Of a DNA stretch of 64,000 nt, positions 34,182-45,828 are shown in pieces (positions within the stretch are counted from its first letter, which is position 1; the number at the start of each line of letters is the position of its first letter). The position numbers were made by a program, and so were the translations under genes. This DNA is from Brachyhypopomus gauderio. Taxonomy: Eukaryota; Chordata; Actinopteri; Gymnotiformes; Hypopomidae. The stretch covers positions 52,014,182-52,078,181 of the forward strand of contig NC_135211.1 in the NCBI RefSeq assembly GCF_052324685.1. The letters are read 5' to 3'. The notes under the pieces were generated by a model that saw only the letters and a program-made list of their open reading frames with translations, did not search any database and had not been told where the DNA came from.

Positions 34182-34653
34182 TTGAACTTTACATGACCGT
34201 CAGCTCTTGAGCACCGTTCACTCATCGTCAGGCAGGCTTTTGGATTAAGCTGAACTTCCAGCTTTACGTCTGCCTACCTGTGACTTCCTTGTCATTAATT
34301 ATTTTGTCTATGTCCTTGTTAATGATGACAAAAAAAACAACAATTAAAGCCACTCAGCCTTTCCTTTCTCTCTCTCTCTATGTGACATCACAATAGATTT
34401 TCTCAAAAAGCAATTCAAATTGTTCTAACCATTGGTGGGACCAACCCGTGGCCTTTTACCATCCACGTGTCCAAAATGCAGTACGCATGCCAATGTTGTT
34501 AACAGACATACGTGTTGGTAGCTCTACATGTCCAACTGGTACAGTGTGAGGTTTCCTCTTTGGTGGACCTTAAAGAGTTGAAAAAGCCACAACCGAACTG
34601 GTATCTTTGTCAACGTCCTTGTTTCTGGATCTATGCTGCATGTGCGTCAGAAT

Positions 34654-34740
34654 CCTTCGGTAGCTCAGATGGTAGAGCGGAGGACTGTAGAGGTTAAAGC
34701 AGCAATCCTTAGGCCACCGGTTCAAATCCGGTTCGAAGGA
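34654..34740 (+). tRNA. tRNA-Tyr-GTA: tRNA-Tyr (GUA), unit 7
   Basis: Body as unit 1; T7 terminator. Confidence 0.97.
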
Positions 34741-34802
34741 AGCTTCTTTTTTTCCAGGATATTACTGCCTTTAATGTCATGATGAGCAAAAAGTTTTCTG
34801 TT

Positions 34803-34874
34803 TTCCCTGACCGGGAATCGAACCCGGGCCGCGGCGGTGAGAGCGCCGAATCCTAGCCACTAGACCATCAGGGA
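34803..34874 (-). tRNA. tRNA-Glu-CTC: tRNA-Glu (CUC), unit 7
   Basis: Body as unit 1. Confidence 0.97.
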
Positions 34875-35078
34875 CAGCGATGTTATGCTAATGGATGAAG
34901 GCTTTTACATGAGTTCTGGCTGGCCGTTATTCATGAGTGAAGAAAGACCAGAATGTGGGTTATTCGTGACCACACCAGAACATGTGGACCTTTTTGTGTC
35001 AAGACTGTCAAATGCTTCCCATGTCAGAGGTCAAGAATATCTGGACATGTTCTGAATCACAGAGCAAGGCTAAACGTA

Positions 35079-35151
35079 GCCTGGATAGCTCAGTCGGTAG
35101 AGCATCAGACTTTTAATCTGAGGGTCCAGGGTTCAAGTCCCTGTTCAGGCG
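35079..35151 (+). tRNA. tRNA-Lys-TTT: tRNA-Lys (UUU), unit 8
   Basis: Body as unit 1; upstream CTAAACG. Confidence 0.97.
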
Positions 35152-35623
35152 TTGAACTTTACATGACCGTCAGCTCTTGAGCACCGTTCACTCATCGTCA
35201 GGCAGGCTTTTGGATTAAGCTGAACTTCCAGCTTTACGTCTGCCTACCTGTGACTTCCTTGTCATTAATTATTTTGTCTATGTCCTTGTTAATGATGACA
35301 AAAAAAACAACAATTAAAGCCACTCAGCCTTTCCTTTCTCTCTCTCTCTATGTGACATCACAATAGATTTTCTCAAAAAGCAATTCAAATTGTTCTAACC
35401 ATTGGTGGGACCAACCCGTGGCCTTTTACCATCCACGTGTCCAAAATGCAGTACGCATGCCAATGTTGTTAACAGACATACGTGTTGGTAGCTCTACATG
35501 TCCAACTGGTACAGTGTGAGGTTTCCTCTTTGGTGGACCTTAAAGAGTTGAAAAAGCCACAACCGAACTGGTATCTTTGTCAACGTCCTTGTTTCTGGAT
35601 CTATGCTGCATGTGCGTCAGAAT

Positions 35624-35710
35624 CCTTCGGTAGCTCAGATGGTAGAGTGGAGGACTGTAGAGGTTAAAGCAGCAATCCTTAGGCCACCGGTTCAAATCCG
35701 GTTCGAAGGA
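35624..35710 (+). tRNA. tRNA-Tyr-GTA: tRNA-Tyr (GUA), unit 8
   Basis: Variant C25>T; T8 terminator. Confidence 0.96.
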
Positions 35711-35773
35711 AGCTTCTTTTTTTTCCAGGATATTACTGCCCTTAATGTCATGATGAGCAAAAAGTTTTCTGTT

Positions 35774-35845
35774 TTCCCTGACCGGGAATCGAACCCGGGC
35801 CGCGGCGGTGAGAGCGCCGAATCCTAGCCACTAGACCATCAGGGA
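35774..35845 (-). tRNA. tRNA-Glu-CTC: tRNA-Glu (CUC), unit 8
   Basis: Body as unit 1. Confidence 0.97.
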
Positions 35846-36049
35846 CAGCGATGTTATGCTAATGGATGAAGGCTTTTACATGAGTTCTGGCTGGCCGTTA
35901 TTCATGAGTGAAGAAAGACCAGAATGTGGGTTATTCGTGACCACACCAGAACATGTGGACCTTTTTGTGTCAAGACTGTCAAATGCTTCCCATGTCAGAG
36001 GTCAAGAATATCTGGACATGTTCTGAATCACAGAGCAAGGGTAAATGTA

Positions 36050-36122
36050 GCCTGGATAGCTCAGTCGGTAGAGCATCAGACTTTTAATCTGAGGGTCCAG
36101 GGTTCAAGTCCCTGTTCAGGCG
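36050..36122 (+). tRNA. tRNA-Lys-TTT: tRNA-Lys (UUU), unit 9
   Basis: Body as unit 1; upstream GGGTAAATG. Confidence 0.97.
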
Positions 36123-36594
36123 TTGAACTTTACATGACCGTCAGCTCTTGAGCACCGTTCACTCATCGTCAGGCAGGCTTTTGGATTAAGCTGAACTTCC
36201 AGCTTTACGTCTGCCTACCTGTGACTTCCTTGTCATTAATTATTTTGTCTATGTCCTTGTTAATGATGACAAAAAAAACAACAATTAAAGCCACTCAGCC
36301 TTTCCTTTCTCTCTCTCTCTATGTGACATCACAATAGATTTTCTCAAAAAGCAATTCAAATTGTTCTAACCATTGGTGGGACCAACCCGTGGCCTTTTAC
36401 CATCCACGTGTCCAAAATGCAGTACGCATGCCAATGTTGTTAACAGACATACGTGTTGGTAGCTCTACATGTCCAACTGGTACAGTGTGAGGTTTCCTCT
36501 TTGGTGGACCTTAAAGAGTTGAAAAAGCCACAACCGAACTGGTATCTTTGTCAACGTCCTTGTTTCTGGATCTATGCTGCATGTGCGTCAGAAT

Positions 36595-36681
36595 CCTTCG
36601 GTAGCTCAGATGGTAGAGTGGAGGACTGTAGAGGTTAAAGCAGCAATCCTTAGGCCACCGGTTCAAATCCGGTTCGAAGGA
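36595..36681 (+). tRNA. tRNA-Tyr-GTA: tRNA-Tyr (GUA), unit 9
   Basis: Variant C25>T; T8 terminator. Confidence 0.96.
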
Positions 36682-36744
36682 AGCTTCTTTTTTTTCCAGG
36701 ATATTACTGCCCTTAATGTCATGATGAGCAAAAAGTTTTCTGTT

Positions 36745-36816
36745 TTCCCTGACCGGGAATCGAACCCGGGCCGCGGCGGTGAGAGCGCCGAATCCTAGCC
36801 ACTAGACCATCAGGGA
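36745..36816 (-). tRNA. tRNA-Glu-CTC: tRNA-Glu (CUC), unit 9
   Basis: Body as unit 1. Confidence 0.97.
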
Positions 36817-37020
36817 CAGCGATGTTATGCTAATGGATGAAGGCTTTTACATGAGTTCTGGCTGGCCGTTATTCATGAGTGAAGAAAGACCAGAATGTGG
36901 GTTATTCGTGACCACACCAGAACATGTGGACCTTTTTGTGTCAAGACTGTCAAATGCTTCCCATGTCAGAGGTCAAGAATATCTGGACATGTTCTGAATC
37001 ACAGAGCAAGGGTAAATGTA

Positions 37021-37093
37021 GCCTGGATAGCTCAGTCGGTAGAGCATCAGACTTTTAATCTGAGGGTCCAGGGTTCAAGTCCCTGTTCAGGCG
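37021..37093 (+). tRNA. tRNA-Lys-TTT: tRNA-Lys (UUU), unit 10
   Basis: Body as unit 1; upstream GGGTAAATG. Confidence 0.97.
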
Positions 37094-37565
37094 TTGAACT
37101 TTACATGACCGTCAGCTCTTGAGCACCGTTCACTCATCGTCAGGCAGGCTTTTGGATTAAGCTGAACTTCCAGCTTTACGTCTGCCTACCTGTGACTTCC
37201 TTGTCATTAATTATTTTGTCTATGTCCTTGTTAATGATGACAAAAAAAACAACAATTAAAGCCACTCAGCCTTTCCTTTCTCTCTCTCTCTATGTGACAT
37301 CACAATAGATTTTCTCAAAAAGCAATTCAAATTGTTCTAACCATTGGTGGGACCAACCCGTGGCCTTTTACCATCCACGTGTCCAAAATGCAGTACGCAT
37401 GCCAATGTTGTTAACAGACATACGTGTTGGTAGCTCTACATGTCCAACTGGTACAGTGTGAGGTTTCCTCTTTGGTGGACCTTAAAGAGTTGAAAAAGCC
37501 ACAACCGAACTGGTATCTTTGTCAACGTCCTTGTTTCTGGATCTATGCTGCATGTGCGTCAGAAT

Positions 37566-37652
37566 CCTTCGGTAGCTCAGATGGTAGAGCGGAGGACTGT
37601 AGAGGTTAAAGCAGCAATCCTTAGGCCACCGGTTCAAATCCGGTTCGAAGGA
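37566..37652 (+). tRNA. tRNA-Tyr-GTA: tRNA-Tyr (GUA), unit 10
   Basis: Body as unit 1; T7 terminator. Confidence 0.97.
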
Positions 37653-37714
37653 AGCTTCTTTTTTTCCAGGATATTACTGCCTTTAATGTCATGATGAGCA
37701 AAAAGTTTTCTGTT

Positions 37715-37786
37715 TTCCCTGACCGGGAATCGAACCCGGGCCGCGGCGGTGAGAGCGCCGAATCCTAGCCACTAGACCATCAGGGA
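37715..37786 (-). tRNA. tRNA-Glu-CTC: tRNA-Glu (CUC), unit 10
   Basis: Body as unit 1. Confidence 0.97.
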
Positions 37787-37990
37787 CAGCGATGTTATGC
37801 TAATGGATGAAGGCTTTTACATGAGTTCTGGCTGGCCGTTATTCATGAGTGAAGAAAGACCAGAATGTGGGTTATTCGTGACCACACCAGAACATGTGGA
37901 CCTTTTTGTGTCAAGACTGTCAAATGCTTCCCATGTCAGAGGTCAAGAATATCTGGACATGTTCTGAATCACAGAGCAAGGCTAAACGTA

Positions 37991-38063
37991 GCCTGGATAG
38001 CTCAGTCGGTAGAGCATCAGACTTTTAATCTGAGGGTCCAGGGTTCAAGTCCCTGTTCAGGCG
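37991..38063 (+). tRNA. tRNA-Lys-TTT: tRNA-Lys (UUU), unit 11
   Basis: Body as unit 1; upstream CTAAACG (unit 16, its counterpart, has TTAAACG). Confidence 0.97.
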
Positions 38064-38535
38064 TTGAACTTTACATGACCGTCAGCTCTTGAGCACCGTT
38101 CACTCATCGTCAGGCAGGCTTTTGGATTAAGCTGAACTTCCAGCTTTACGTCTGCCTACCTGTGACTTCCTTGTCATTAATTATTTTGTCTATGTCCTTG
38201 TTAATGATGACAAAAAAAACAACAATTAAAGCCACTCAGCCTTTCCTTTCTCTCTCTCTCTATGTGACATCACAATAGATTTTCTCAAAAAGCAATTCAA
38301 ATTGTTCTAACCATTGGTGGGACCAACCCGTGGCCTTTTACCATCCACGTGTCCAAAATGCAGTACGCATGCCAATGTTGTTAACAGACATACGTGTTGG
38401 TAGCTCTACATGTCCAACTGGTACAGTGTGAGGTTTCCTCTTTGGTGGACCTTAAAGAGTTGAAAAAGCCACAACCGAACTGGTATCTTTGTCAACGTCC
38501 TTGTTTCTGGATCTATGCTGCATGTGCGTCAGAAT

Positions 38536-38622
38536 CCTTCGGTAGCTCAGATGGTAGAGCGGAGGACTGTAGAGGTTAAAGCAGCAATCCTTAGGCCACC
38601 GGTTCAAATCCGGTTCGAAGGA
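38536..38622 (+). tRNA. tRNA-Tyr-GTA: tRNA-Tyr (GUA), unit 11
   Basis: Body as unit 1; T8 terminator. Confidence 0.97.
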
Positions 38623-38685
38623 AGCTTCTTTTTTTTCCAGGATATTACTGCCCTTAATGTCATGATGAGCAAAAAGTTTTCTGTT

Positions 38686-38757
38686 TTCCCTGACCGGGAA
38701 TCGAACCCGGGCCGCGGCAGTGAGAGCGCCGAATCCTAGCCACTAGACCATCAGGGA
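38686..38757 (-). tRNA. tRNA-Glu-CTC: tRNA-Glu (CUC), unit 11
   Basis: Variant C39>T. Confidence 0.96.
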
Positions 38758-38961
38758 CAGCGATGTTATGCTAATGGATGAAGGCTTTTACATGAGTTCT
38801 GGCTGGCCGTTATTCATGAGTGAAGAAAGACCAGAATGTGGGTTATTCGTGACCACACCAGAACATGTGGACCTTTTTGTGTCAAGACTGTCAAATGCTT
38901 CCCATGTCAGAGGTCAAGAATATCTGGACATGTTCTGAATCACAGAGCAAGGCTAAACGTA

Positions 38962-39034
38962 GCCTGGATAGCTCAGTCGGTAGAGCATCAGACTTTTAAT
39001 CTGAGGGTCCAGGGTTCAAGTCCCTGTTCAGGCG
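38962..39034 (+). tRNA. tRNA-Lys-TTT: tRNA-Lys (UUU), unit 12
   Basis: Body as unit 1. Confidence 0.97.
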
Positions 39035-39506
39035 TTGAACTTTACATGACCGTCAGCTCTTGAGCACCGTTCACTCATCGTCAGGCAGGCTTTTGGATTA
39101 AGCTGAACTTCCAGCTTTACGTCTGCCTACCTGTGACTTCCTTGTCATTAATTATTTTGTCTATGTCCTTGTTAATGATGACAAAAAAAACAACAATTAA
39201 AGCCACTCAGCCTTTCCTTTCTCTCTCTCTCTATGTGACATCACAATAGATTTTCTCAAAAAGCAATTCAAATTGTTCTAACCATTGGTGGGACCAACCC
39301 GTGGCCTTTTACCATCCACGTGTCCAAAATGCAGTACGCATGCCAATGTTGTTAACAGACATACGTGTTGGTAGCTCTACATGTCCAACTGGTACAGTGT
39401 GAGGTTTCCTCTTTGGTGGACCTTAAAGAGTTGAAAAAGCCACAACCGAACTGGTATCTTTGTCAACGTCCTTGTTTCTGGATCTATGCTGCATGTGCGT
39501 CAGAAT

Positions 39507-39593
39507 CCTTCGGTAGCTCAGATGGTAGAGCGGAGGACTGTAGAGGTTAAAGCAGCAATCCTTAGGCCACCGGTTCAAATCCGGTTCGAAGGA
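39507..39593 (+). tRNA. tRNA-Tyr-GTA: tRNA-Tyr (GUA), unit 12
   Basis: Body as unit 1; T7 terminator. Confidence 0.97.
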
Positions 39594-39655
39594 AGCTTCT
39601 TTTTTTCCAGGATATTACTGCCTTTAATGTCATGATGAGCAAAAAGTTTTCTGTT

Positions 39656-39727
39656 TTCCCTGACCGGGAATCGAACCCGGGCCGCGGCGGTGAGAGCGCC
39701 GAATCCTAGCCACTAGACCATCAGGGA
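39656..39727 (-). tRNA. tRNA-Glu-CTC: tRNA-Glu (CUC), unit 12
   Basis: Body as unit 1. Confidence 0.97.
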
Positions 39728-39931
39728 CAGCGATGGAATGCTAATGGATGAAGGCCTTTACATGAGTTCTGGCTGGCCGTTATTCATGAGTGAAGAAAGA
39801 CCAGAATGTGGGTTATTCGTGACCACACCAGAACATGTGGACCTTTTTGTGTCAAGACTGTCAAATGCTTCCCATGTCAGAGGTCAAGAATATCTGGACA
39901 TGTTCTGAATCACAGAGCAAGGTTAAACGTA

Positions 39932-40004
39932 GCCTGGATAGCTCAGTCGGTAGAGCATCAGACTTTTAATCTGAGGGTCCAGGGTTCAAGTCCCTGTTCA
40001 GGCG
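39932..40004 (+). tRNA. tRNA-Lys-TTT: tRNA-Lys (UUU), unit 13
   Basis: Body as unit 1; TTAAACG and CATTGTC markers. Confidence 0.97.
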
Positions 40005-40476
40005 TTGAACTTTACATGACCGTCAGCTCTTGAGCACCGTTCACTCATTGTCAGGCAGGCTTTTGGATTAAGCTGAACTTCCAGCTTTACGTCTGCCTAC
40101 CTGTGACTTCCTTGTCATTAATTATTTTGTCTATGTCCTTGTTAATGATGACAAAAAAAACAACAATTAAAGCCACTCAGCCTTTCCTTTCTCTCTCTCT
40201 CTATGTGACATCACAATAGATTTTCTCAAAAAGCAATTCAAATTGTTCTAACCATTGGTGGGACCAACCCGTGGCCTTTTACCATCCACGTGTCCAAAAT
40301 GCAGTACGCATGCCAATGTTGTTAACAGACATACGTGTTGGTAGCTCTACATGTCCAACTGGTACAGTGTGAGGTTTCCTCTTTGGTGGACCTTAAAGAG
40401 TTGAAAAAGCCACAACCGAACTGGTATCTTTGTCAACGTCCTTGTTTCTGGATCTATGCTGCATGTGCGTCAGAAT

Positions 40477-40563
40477 CCTTCGGTAGCTCAGATGGTAGAG
40501 CGGAGGACTGTAGAGGTTAAAGCAGCAATCCTTAGGCCACCGGTTCAAATCCGGTTCGAAGGA
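40477..40563 (+). tRNA. tRNA-Tyr-GTA: tRNA-Tyr (GUA), unit 13
   Basis: Body as unit 1; T8 terminator. Confidence 0.97.
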
Positions 40564-40626
40564 AGCTTCTTTTTTTTCCAGGATATTACTGCCCTTAATG
40601 TCATGATGAGCAAAAAGTTTTCTGTT

Positions 40627-40698
40627 TTCCCTGACCGGGAATCGAACCCGGGCCGCGGCAGTGAGAGCGCCGAATCCTAGCCACTAGACCATCAGGGA
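40627..40698 (-). tRNA. tRNA-Glu-CTC: tRNA-Glu (CUC), unit 13
   Basis: Variant C39>T. Confidence 0.96.
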
Positions 40699-40902
40699 CA
40701 GCGATGTTATGCTAATGGATGAAGGCTTTTACATGAGTTCTGGCTGGCCGTTATTCATGAGTGAAGAAAGACCAGAATGTGGGTTATTCGTGACCACACC
40801 AGAACATGTGGACCTTTTTGTGTCAAGACTGTCAAATGCTTCCCATGTCAGAGGTCAAGAATATCTGGACATGTTCTGAATCACAGAGCAAGGCTAAACG
40901 TA

Positions 40903-40975
40903 GCCTGGATAGCTCAGTCGGTAGAGCATCAGACTTTTAATCTGAGGGTCCAGGGTTCAAGTCCCTGTTCAGGCG
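40903..40975 (+). tRNA. tRNA-Lys-TTT: tRNA-Lys (UUU), unit 14
   Basis: Body as unit 1. Confidence 0.97.
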
Positions 40976-41447
40976 TTGAACTTTACATGACCGTCAGCTC
41001 TTGAGCACCGTTCACTCATCGTCAGGCAGGCTTTTGGATTAAGCTGAACTTCCAGCTTTACGTCTGCCTACCTGTGACTTCCTTGTCATTAATTATTTTG
41101 TCTATGTCCTTGTTAATGATGACAAAAAAAACAACAATTAAAGCCACTCAGCCTTTCCTTTCTCTCTCTCTCTATGTGACATCACAATAGATTTTCTCAA
41201 AAAGCAATTCAAATTGTTCTAACCATTGGTGGGACCAACCCGTGGCCTTTTACCATCCACGTGTCCAAAATGCAGTACGCATGCCAATGTTGTTAACAGA
41301 CATACGTGTTGGTAGCTCTACATGTCCAACTGGTACAGTGTGAGGTTTCCTCTTTGGTGGACCTTAAAGAGTTGAAAAAGCCACAACCGAACTGGTATCT
41401 TTGTCAACGTCCTTGTTTCTGGATCTATGCTGCATGTGCGTCAGAAT

Positions 41448-41534
41448 CCTTCGGTAGCTCAGATGGTAGAGCGGAGGACTGTAGAGGTTAAAGCAGCAAT
41501 CCTTAGGCCACCGGTTCAAATCCGGTTCGAAGGA
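41448..41534 (+). tRNA. tRNA-Tyr-GTA: tRNA-Tyr (GUA), unit 14
   Basis: Body as unit 1; T8 terminator. Confidence 0.97.
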
Positions 41535-41597
41535 AGCTTCTTTTTTTTCCAGGATATTACTGCCCTTAATGTCATGATGAGCAAAAAGTTTTCTGTT

Positions 41598-41669
41598 TTC
41601 CCTGACCGGGAATCGAACCCGGGCCGCGGCAGTGAGAGCGCCGAATCCTAGCCACTAGACCATCAGGGA
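41598..41669 (-). tRNA. tRNA-Glu-CTC: tRNA-Glu (CUC), unit 14
   Basis: Variant C39>T. Confidence 0.96.
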
Positions 41670-41873
41670 CAGCGATGTTATGCTAATGGATGAAGGCTTT
41701 TACATGAGTTCTGGCTGGCCGTTATTCATGAGTGAAGAAAGACCAGAATGTGGGTTATTCGTGACCACACCAGAACATGTGGACCTTTTTGTGTCAAGAC
41801 TGTCAAATGCTTCCCATGTCAGAGGTCAAGAATATCTGGACATGTTCTGAATCACAGAGCAAGGCTAAACGTA

Positions 41874-41946
41874 GCCTGGATAGCTCAGTCGGTAGAGCAT
41901 CAGACTTTTAATCTGAGGGTCCAGGGTTCAAGTCCCTGTTCAGGCG
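41874..41946 (+). tRNA. tRNA-Lys-TTT: tRNA-Lys (UUU), unit 15
   Basis: Body as unit 1. Confidence 0.97.
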
Positions 41947-42418
41947 TTGAACTTTACATGACCGTCAGCTCTTGAGCACCGTTCACTCATCGTCAGGCAG
42001 GCTTTTGGATTAAGCTGAACTTCCAGCTTTACGTCTGCCTACCTGTGACTTCCTTGTCATTAATTATTTTGTCTATGTCCTTGTTAATGATGACAAAAAA
42101 AACAACAATTAAAGCCACTCAGCCTTTCCTTTCTCTCTCTCTCTATGTGACATCACAATAGATTTTCTCAAAAAGCAATTCAAATTGTTCTAACCATTGG
42201 TGGGACCAACCCGTGGCCTTTTACCATCCACGTGTCCAAAATGCAGTACGCATGCCAATGTTGTTAACAGACATACGTGTTGGTAGCTCTACATGTCCAA
42301 CTGGTACAGTGTGAGGTTTCCTCTTTGGTGGACCTTAAAGAGTTGAAAAAGCCACAACCGAACTGGTATCTTTGTCAACGTCCTTGTTTCTGGATCTATG
42401 CTGCATGTGCGTCAGAAT

Positions 42419-42505
42419 CCTTCGGTAGCTCAGATGGTAGAGCGGAGGACTGTAGAGGTTAAAGCAGCAATCCTTAGGCCACCGGTTCAAATCCGGTTCG
42501 AAGGA
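42419..42505 (+). tRNA. tRNA-Tyr-GTA: tRNA-Tyr (GUA), unit 15
   Basis: Body as unit 1; T7 terminator. Confidence 0.97.
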
Positions 42506-42567
42506 AGCTTCTTTTTTTCCAGGATATTACTGCCTTTAATGTCATGATGAGCAAAAAGTTTTCTGTT

Positions 42568-42639
42568 TTCCCTGACCGGGAATCGAACCCGGGCCGCGGC
42601 GGTGAGAGCGCCGAATCCTAGCCACTAGACCATCAGGGA
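42568..42639 (-). tRNA. tRNA-Glu-CTC: tRNA-Glu (CUC), unit 15
   Basis: Body as unit 1. Confidence 0.97.
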
Positions 42640-42843
42640 CAGCGATGGAATGCTAATGGATGAAGGCCTTTACATGAGTTCTGGCTGGCCGTTATTCATG
42701 AGTGAAGAAAGACCAGAATGTGGGTTATTCGTGACCACACCAGAACATGTGGACCTTTTTGTGTCAAGACTGTCAAATGCTTCCCATGTCAGAGGTCAAG
42801 AATATCTGGACATGTTCTGAATCACAGAGCAAGGTTAAACGTA

Positions 42844-42916
42844 GCCTGGATAGCTCAGTCGGTAGAGCATCAGACTTTTAATCTGAGGGTCCAGGGTTCA
42901 AGTCCCTGTTCAGGCG
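42844..42916 (+). tRNA. tRNA-Lys-TTT: tRNA-Lys (UUU), unit 16
   Basis: Body as unit 1; upstream TTAAACG. Confidence 0.97.
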
Positions 42917-43388
42917 TTGAACTTTACATGACCGTCAGCTCTTGAGCACCGTTCACTCATCGTCAGGCAGGCTTTTGGATTAAGCTGAACTTCCAGCTTT
43001 ACGTCTGCCTACCTGTGACTTCCTTGTCATTAATTATTTTGTCTATGTCCTTGTTAATGATGACAAAAAAAACAACAATTAAAGCCACTCAGCCTTTCCT
43101 TTCTCTCTCTCTCTATGTGACATCACAATAGATTTTCTCAAAAAGCAATTCAAATTGTTCTAACCATTGGTGGGACCAACCCGTGGCCTTTTACCATCCA
43201 CGTGTCCAAAATGCAGTACGCATGCCAATGTTGTTAACAGACATACGTGTTGGTAGCTCTACATGTCCAACTGGTACAGTGTGAGGTTTCCTCTTTGGTG
43301 GACCTTAAAGAGTTGAAAAAGCCACAACCGAACTGGTATCTTTGTCAACGTCCTTGTTTCTGGATCTATGCTGCATGTGCGTCAGAAT

Positions 43389-43475
43389 CCTTCGGTAGCT
43401 CAGATGGTAGAGCGGAGGACTGTAGAGGTTAAAGCAGCAATCCTTAGGCCACCGGTTCAAATCCGGTTCGAAGGA
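43389..43475 (+). tRNA. tRNA-Tyr-GTA: tRNA-Tyr (GUA), unit 16
   Basis: Body as unit 1; T8 terminator. Confidence 0.97.
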
Positions 43476-43538
43476 AGCTTCTTTTTTTTCCAGGATATTA
43501 CTGCCCTTAATGTCATGATGAGCAAAAAGTTTTCTGTT

Positions 43539-43610
43539 TTCCCTGACCGGGAATCGAACCCGGGCCGCGGCAGTGAGAGCGCCGAATCCTAGCCACTAGA
43601 CCATCAGGGA
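43539..43610 (-). tRNA. tRNA-Glu-CTC: tRNA-Glu (CUC), unit 16
   Basis: Variant C39>T. Confidence 0.96.
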
Positions 43611-43814
43611 CAGCGATGTTATGCTAATGGATGAAGGCTTTTACATGAGTTCTGGCTGGCCGTTATTCATGAGTGAAGAAAGACCAGAATGTGGGTTATT
43701 CGTGACCACACCAGAACATGTGGACCTTTTTGTGTCAAGACTGTCAAATGCTTCCCATGTCAGAGGTCAAGAATATCTGGACATGTTCTGAATCACAGAG
43801 CAAGGCTAAACGTA

Positions 43815-43887
43815 GCCTGGATAGCTCAGTCGGTAGAGCATCAGACTTTTAATCTGAGGGTCCAGGGTTCAAGTCCCTGTTCAGGCG
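43815..43887 (+). tRNA. tRNA-Lys-TTT: tRNA-Lys (UUU), unit 17
   Basis: Body as unit 1. Confidence 0.97.
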
Positions 43888-44359
43888 TTGAACTTTACAT
43901 GACCGTCAGCTCTTGAGCACCGTTCACTCATCGTCAGGCAGGCTTTTGGATTAAGCTGAACTTCCAGCTTTACGTCTGCCTACCTGTGACTTCCTTGTCA
44001 TTAATTATTTTGTCTATGTCCTTGTTAATGATGACAAAAAAAACAACAATTAAAGCCACTCAGCCTTTCCTTTCTCTCTCTCTCTATGTGACATCACAAT
44101 AGATTTTCTCAAAAAGCAATTCAAATTGTTCTAACCATTGGTGGGACCAACCCGTGGCCTTTTACCATCCACGTGTCCAAAATGCAGTACGCATGCCAAT
44201 GTTGTTAACAGACATACGTGTTGGTAGCTCTACATGTCCAACTGGTACAGTGTGAGGTTTCCTCTTTGGTGGACCTTAAAGAGTTGAAAAAGCCACAACC
44301 GAACTGGTATCTTTGTCAACGTCCTTGTTTCTGGATCTATGCTGCATGTGCGTCAGAAT

Positions 44360-44446
44360 CCTTCGGTAGCTCAGATGGTAGAGCGGAGGACTGTAGAGGT
44401 TAAAGCAGCAATCCTTAGGCCACCGGTTCAAATCCGGTTCGAAGGA
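44360..44446 (+). tRNA. tRNA-Tyr-GTA: tRNA-Tyr (GUA), unit 17
   Basis: Body as unit 1; T7 terminator. Confidence 0.97.
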
Positions 44447-44508
44447 AGCTTCTTTTTTTCCAGGATATTACTGCCTTTAATGTCATGATGAGCAAAAAGT
44501 TTTCTGTT

Positions 44509-44580
44509 TTCCCTGACCGGGAATCGAACCCGGGCCGCGGCGGTGAGAGCGCCGAATCCTAGCCACTAGACCATCAGGGA
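44509..44580 (-). tRNA. tRNA-Glu-CTC: tRNA-Glu (CUC), unit 17
   Basis: Body as unit 1. Confidence 0.97.
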
Positions 44581-44784
44581 CAGCGATGGAATGCTAATGG
44601 ATGAAGGCCTTTACATGAGTTCTGGCTGGCCGTTATTCATGAGTGAAGAAAGACCAGAATGTGGGTTATTCGTGACCACACCAGAACATGTGGACCTTTT
44701 TGTGTCAAGACTGTCAAATGCTTCCCATGTCAGAGGTCAAGAATATCTGGACATGTTCTGAATCACAGAGCAAGGTTAAACGTA

Positions 44785-44857
44785 GCCTGGATAGCTCAGT
44801 CGGTAGAGCATCAGACTTTTAATCTGAGGGTCCAGGGTTCAAGTCCCTGTTCAGGCG
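44785..44857 (+). tRNA. tRNA-Lys-TTT: tRNA-Lys (UUU), unit 18
   Basis: Body as unit 1; TTAAACG and CATTGTC markers. Confidence 0.97.
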
Positions 44858-45329
44858 TTGAACTTTACATGACCGTCAGCTCTTGAGCACCGTTCACTCA
44901 TTGTCAGGCAGGCTTTTGGATTAAGCTGAACTTCCAGCTTTACGTCTGCCTACCTGTGACTTCCTTGTCATTAATTATTTTGTCTATGTCCTTGTTAATG
45001 ATGACAAAAAAAACAACAATTAAAGCCACTCAGCCTTTCCTTTCTCTCTCTCTCTATGTGACATCACAATAGATTTTCTCAAAAAGCAATTCAAATTGTT
45101 CTAACCATTGGTGGGACCAACCCGTGGCCTTTTACCATCCACGTGTCCAAAATGCAGTACGCATGCCAATGTTGTTAACAGACATACGTGTTGGTAGCTC
45201 TACATGTCCAACTGGTACAGTGTGAGGTTTCCTCTTTGGTGGACCTTAAAGAGTTGAAAAAGCCACAACCGAACTGGTATCTTTGTCAACGTCCTTGTTT
45301 CTGGATCTATGCTGCATGTGCGTCAGAAT

Positions 45330-45416
45330 CCTTCGGTAGCTCAGATGGTAGAGCGGAGGACTGTAGAGGTTAAAGCAGCAATCCTTAGGCCACCGGTTCA
45401 AATCCGGTTCGAAGGA
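45330..45416 (+). tRNA. tRNA-Tyr-GTA: tRNA-Tyr (GUA), unit 18
   Basis: Body as unit 1; T8 terminator. Confidence 0.97.
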
Positions 45417-45479
45417 AGCTTCTTTTTTTTCCAGGATATTACTGCCCTTAATGTCATGATGAGCAAAAAGTTTTCTGTT

Positions 45480-45551
45480 TTCCCTGACCGGGAATCGAAC
45501 CCGGGCCGCGGCAGTGAGAGCGCCGAATCCTAGCCACTAGACCATCAGGGA
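45480..45551 (-). tRNA. tRNA-Glu-CTC: tRNA-Glu (CUC), unit 18
   Basis: Variant C39>T. Confidence 0.96.
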
Positions 45552-45755
45552 CAGCGATGTTATGCTAATGGATGAAGGCTTTTACATGAGTTCTGGCTGG
45601 CCGTTATTCATGAGTGAAGAAAGACCAGAATGTGGGTTATTCGTGACCACACCAGAACATGTGGACCTTTTTGTGTCAAGACTGTCAAATGCTTCCCATG
45701 TCAGAGGTCAAGAATATCTGGACATGTTCTGAATCACAGAGCAAGGCTAAACGTA

Positions 45756-45828
45756 GCCTGGATAGCTCAGTCGGTAGAGCATCAGACTTTTAATCTGAGG
45801 GTCCAGGGTTCAAGTCCCTGTTCAGGCG
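45756..45828 (+). tRNA. tRNA-Lys-TTT: tRNA-Lys (UUU), unit 19
   Basis: Body as unit 1. Confidence 0.97.

Larger units (their letters stand above)
37865..42717 (+). repeat. higher-order repeat block A (units 11-15), 4853 bp
   Basis: Five units with lengths 971, 970, 971, 971, 970. The Glu variant C39>T is in the 1st, 3rd and 4th, and CATTGTC is in the 3rd. The next five units repeat this pattern with the same total length. Confidence 0.9.
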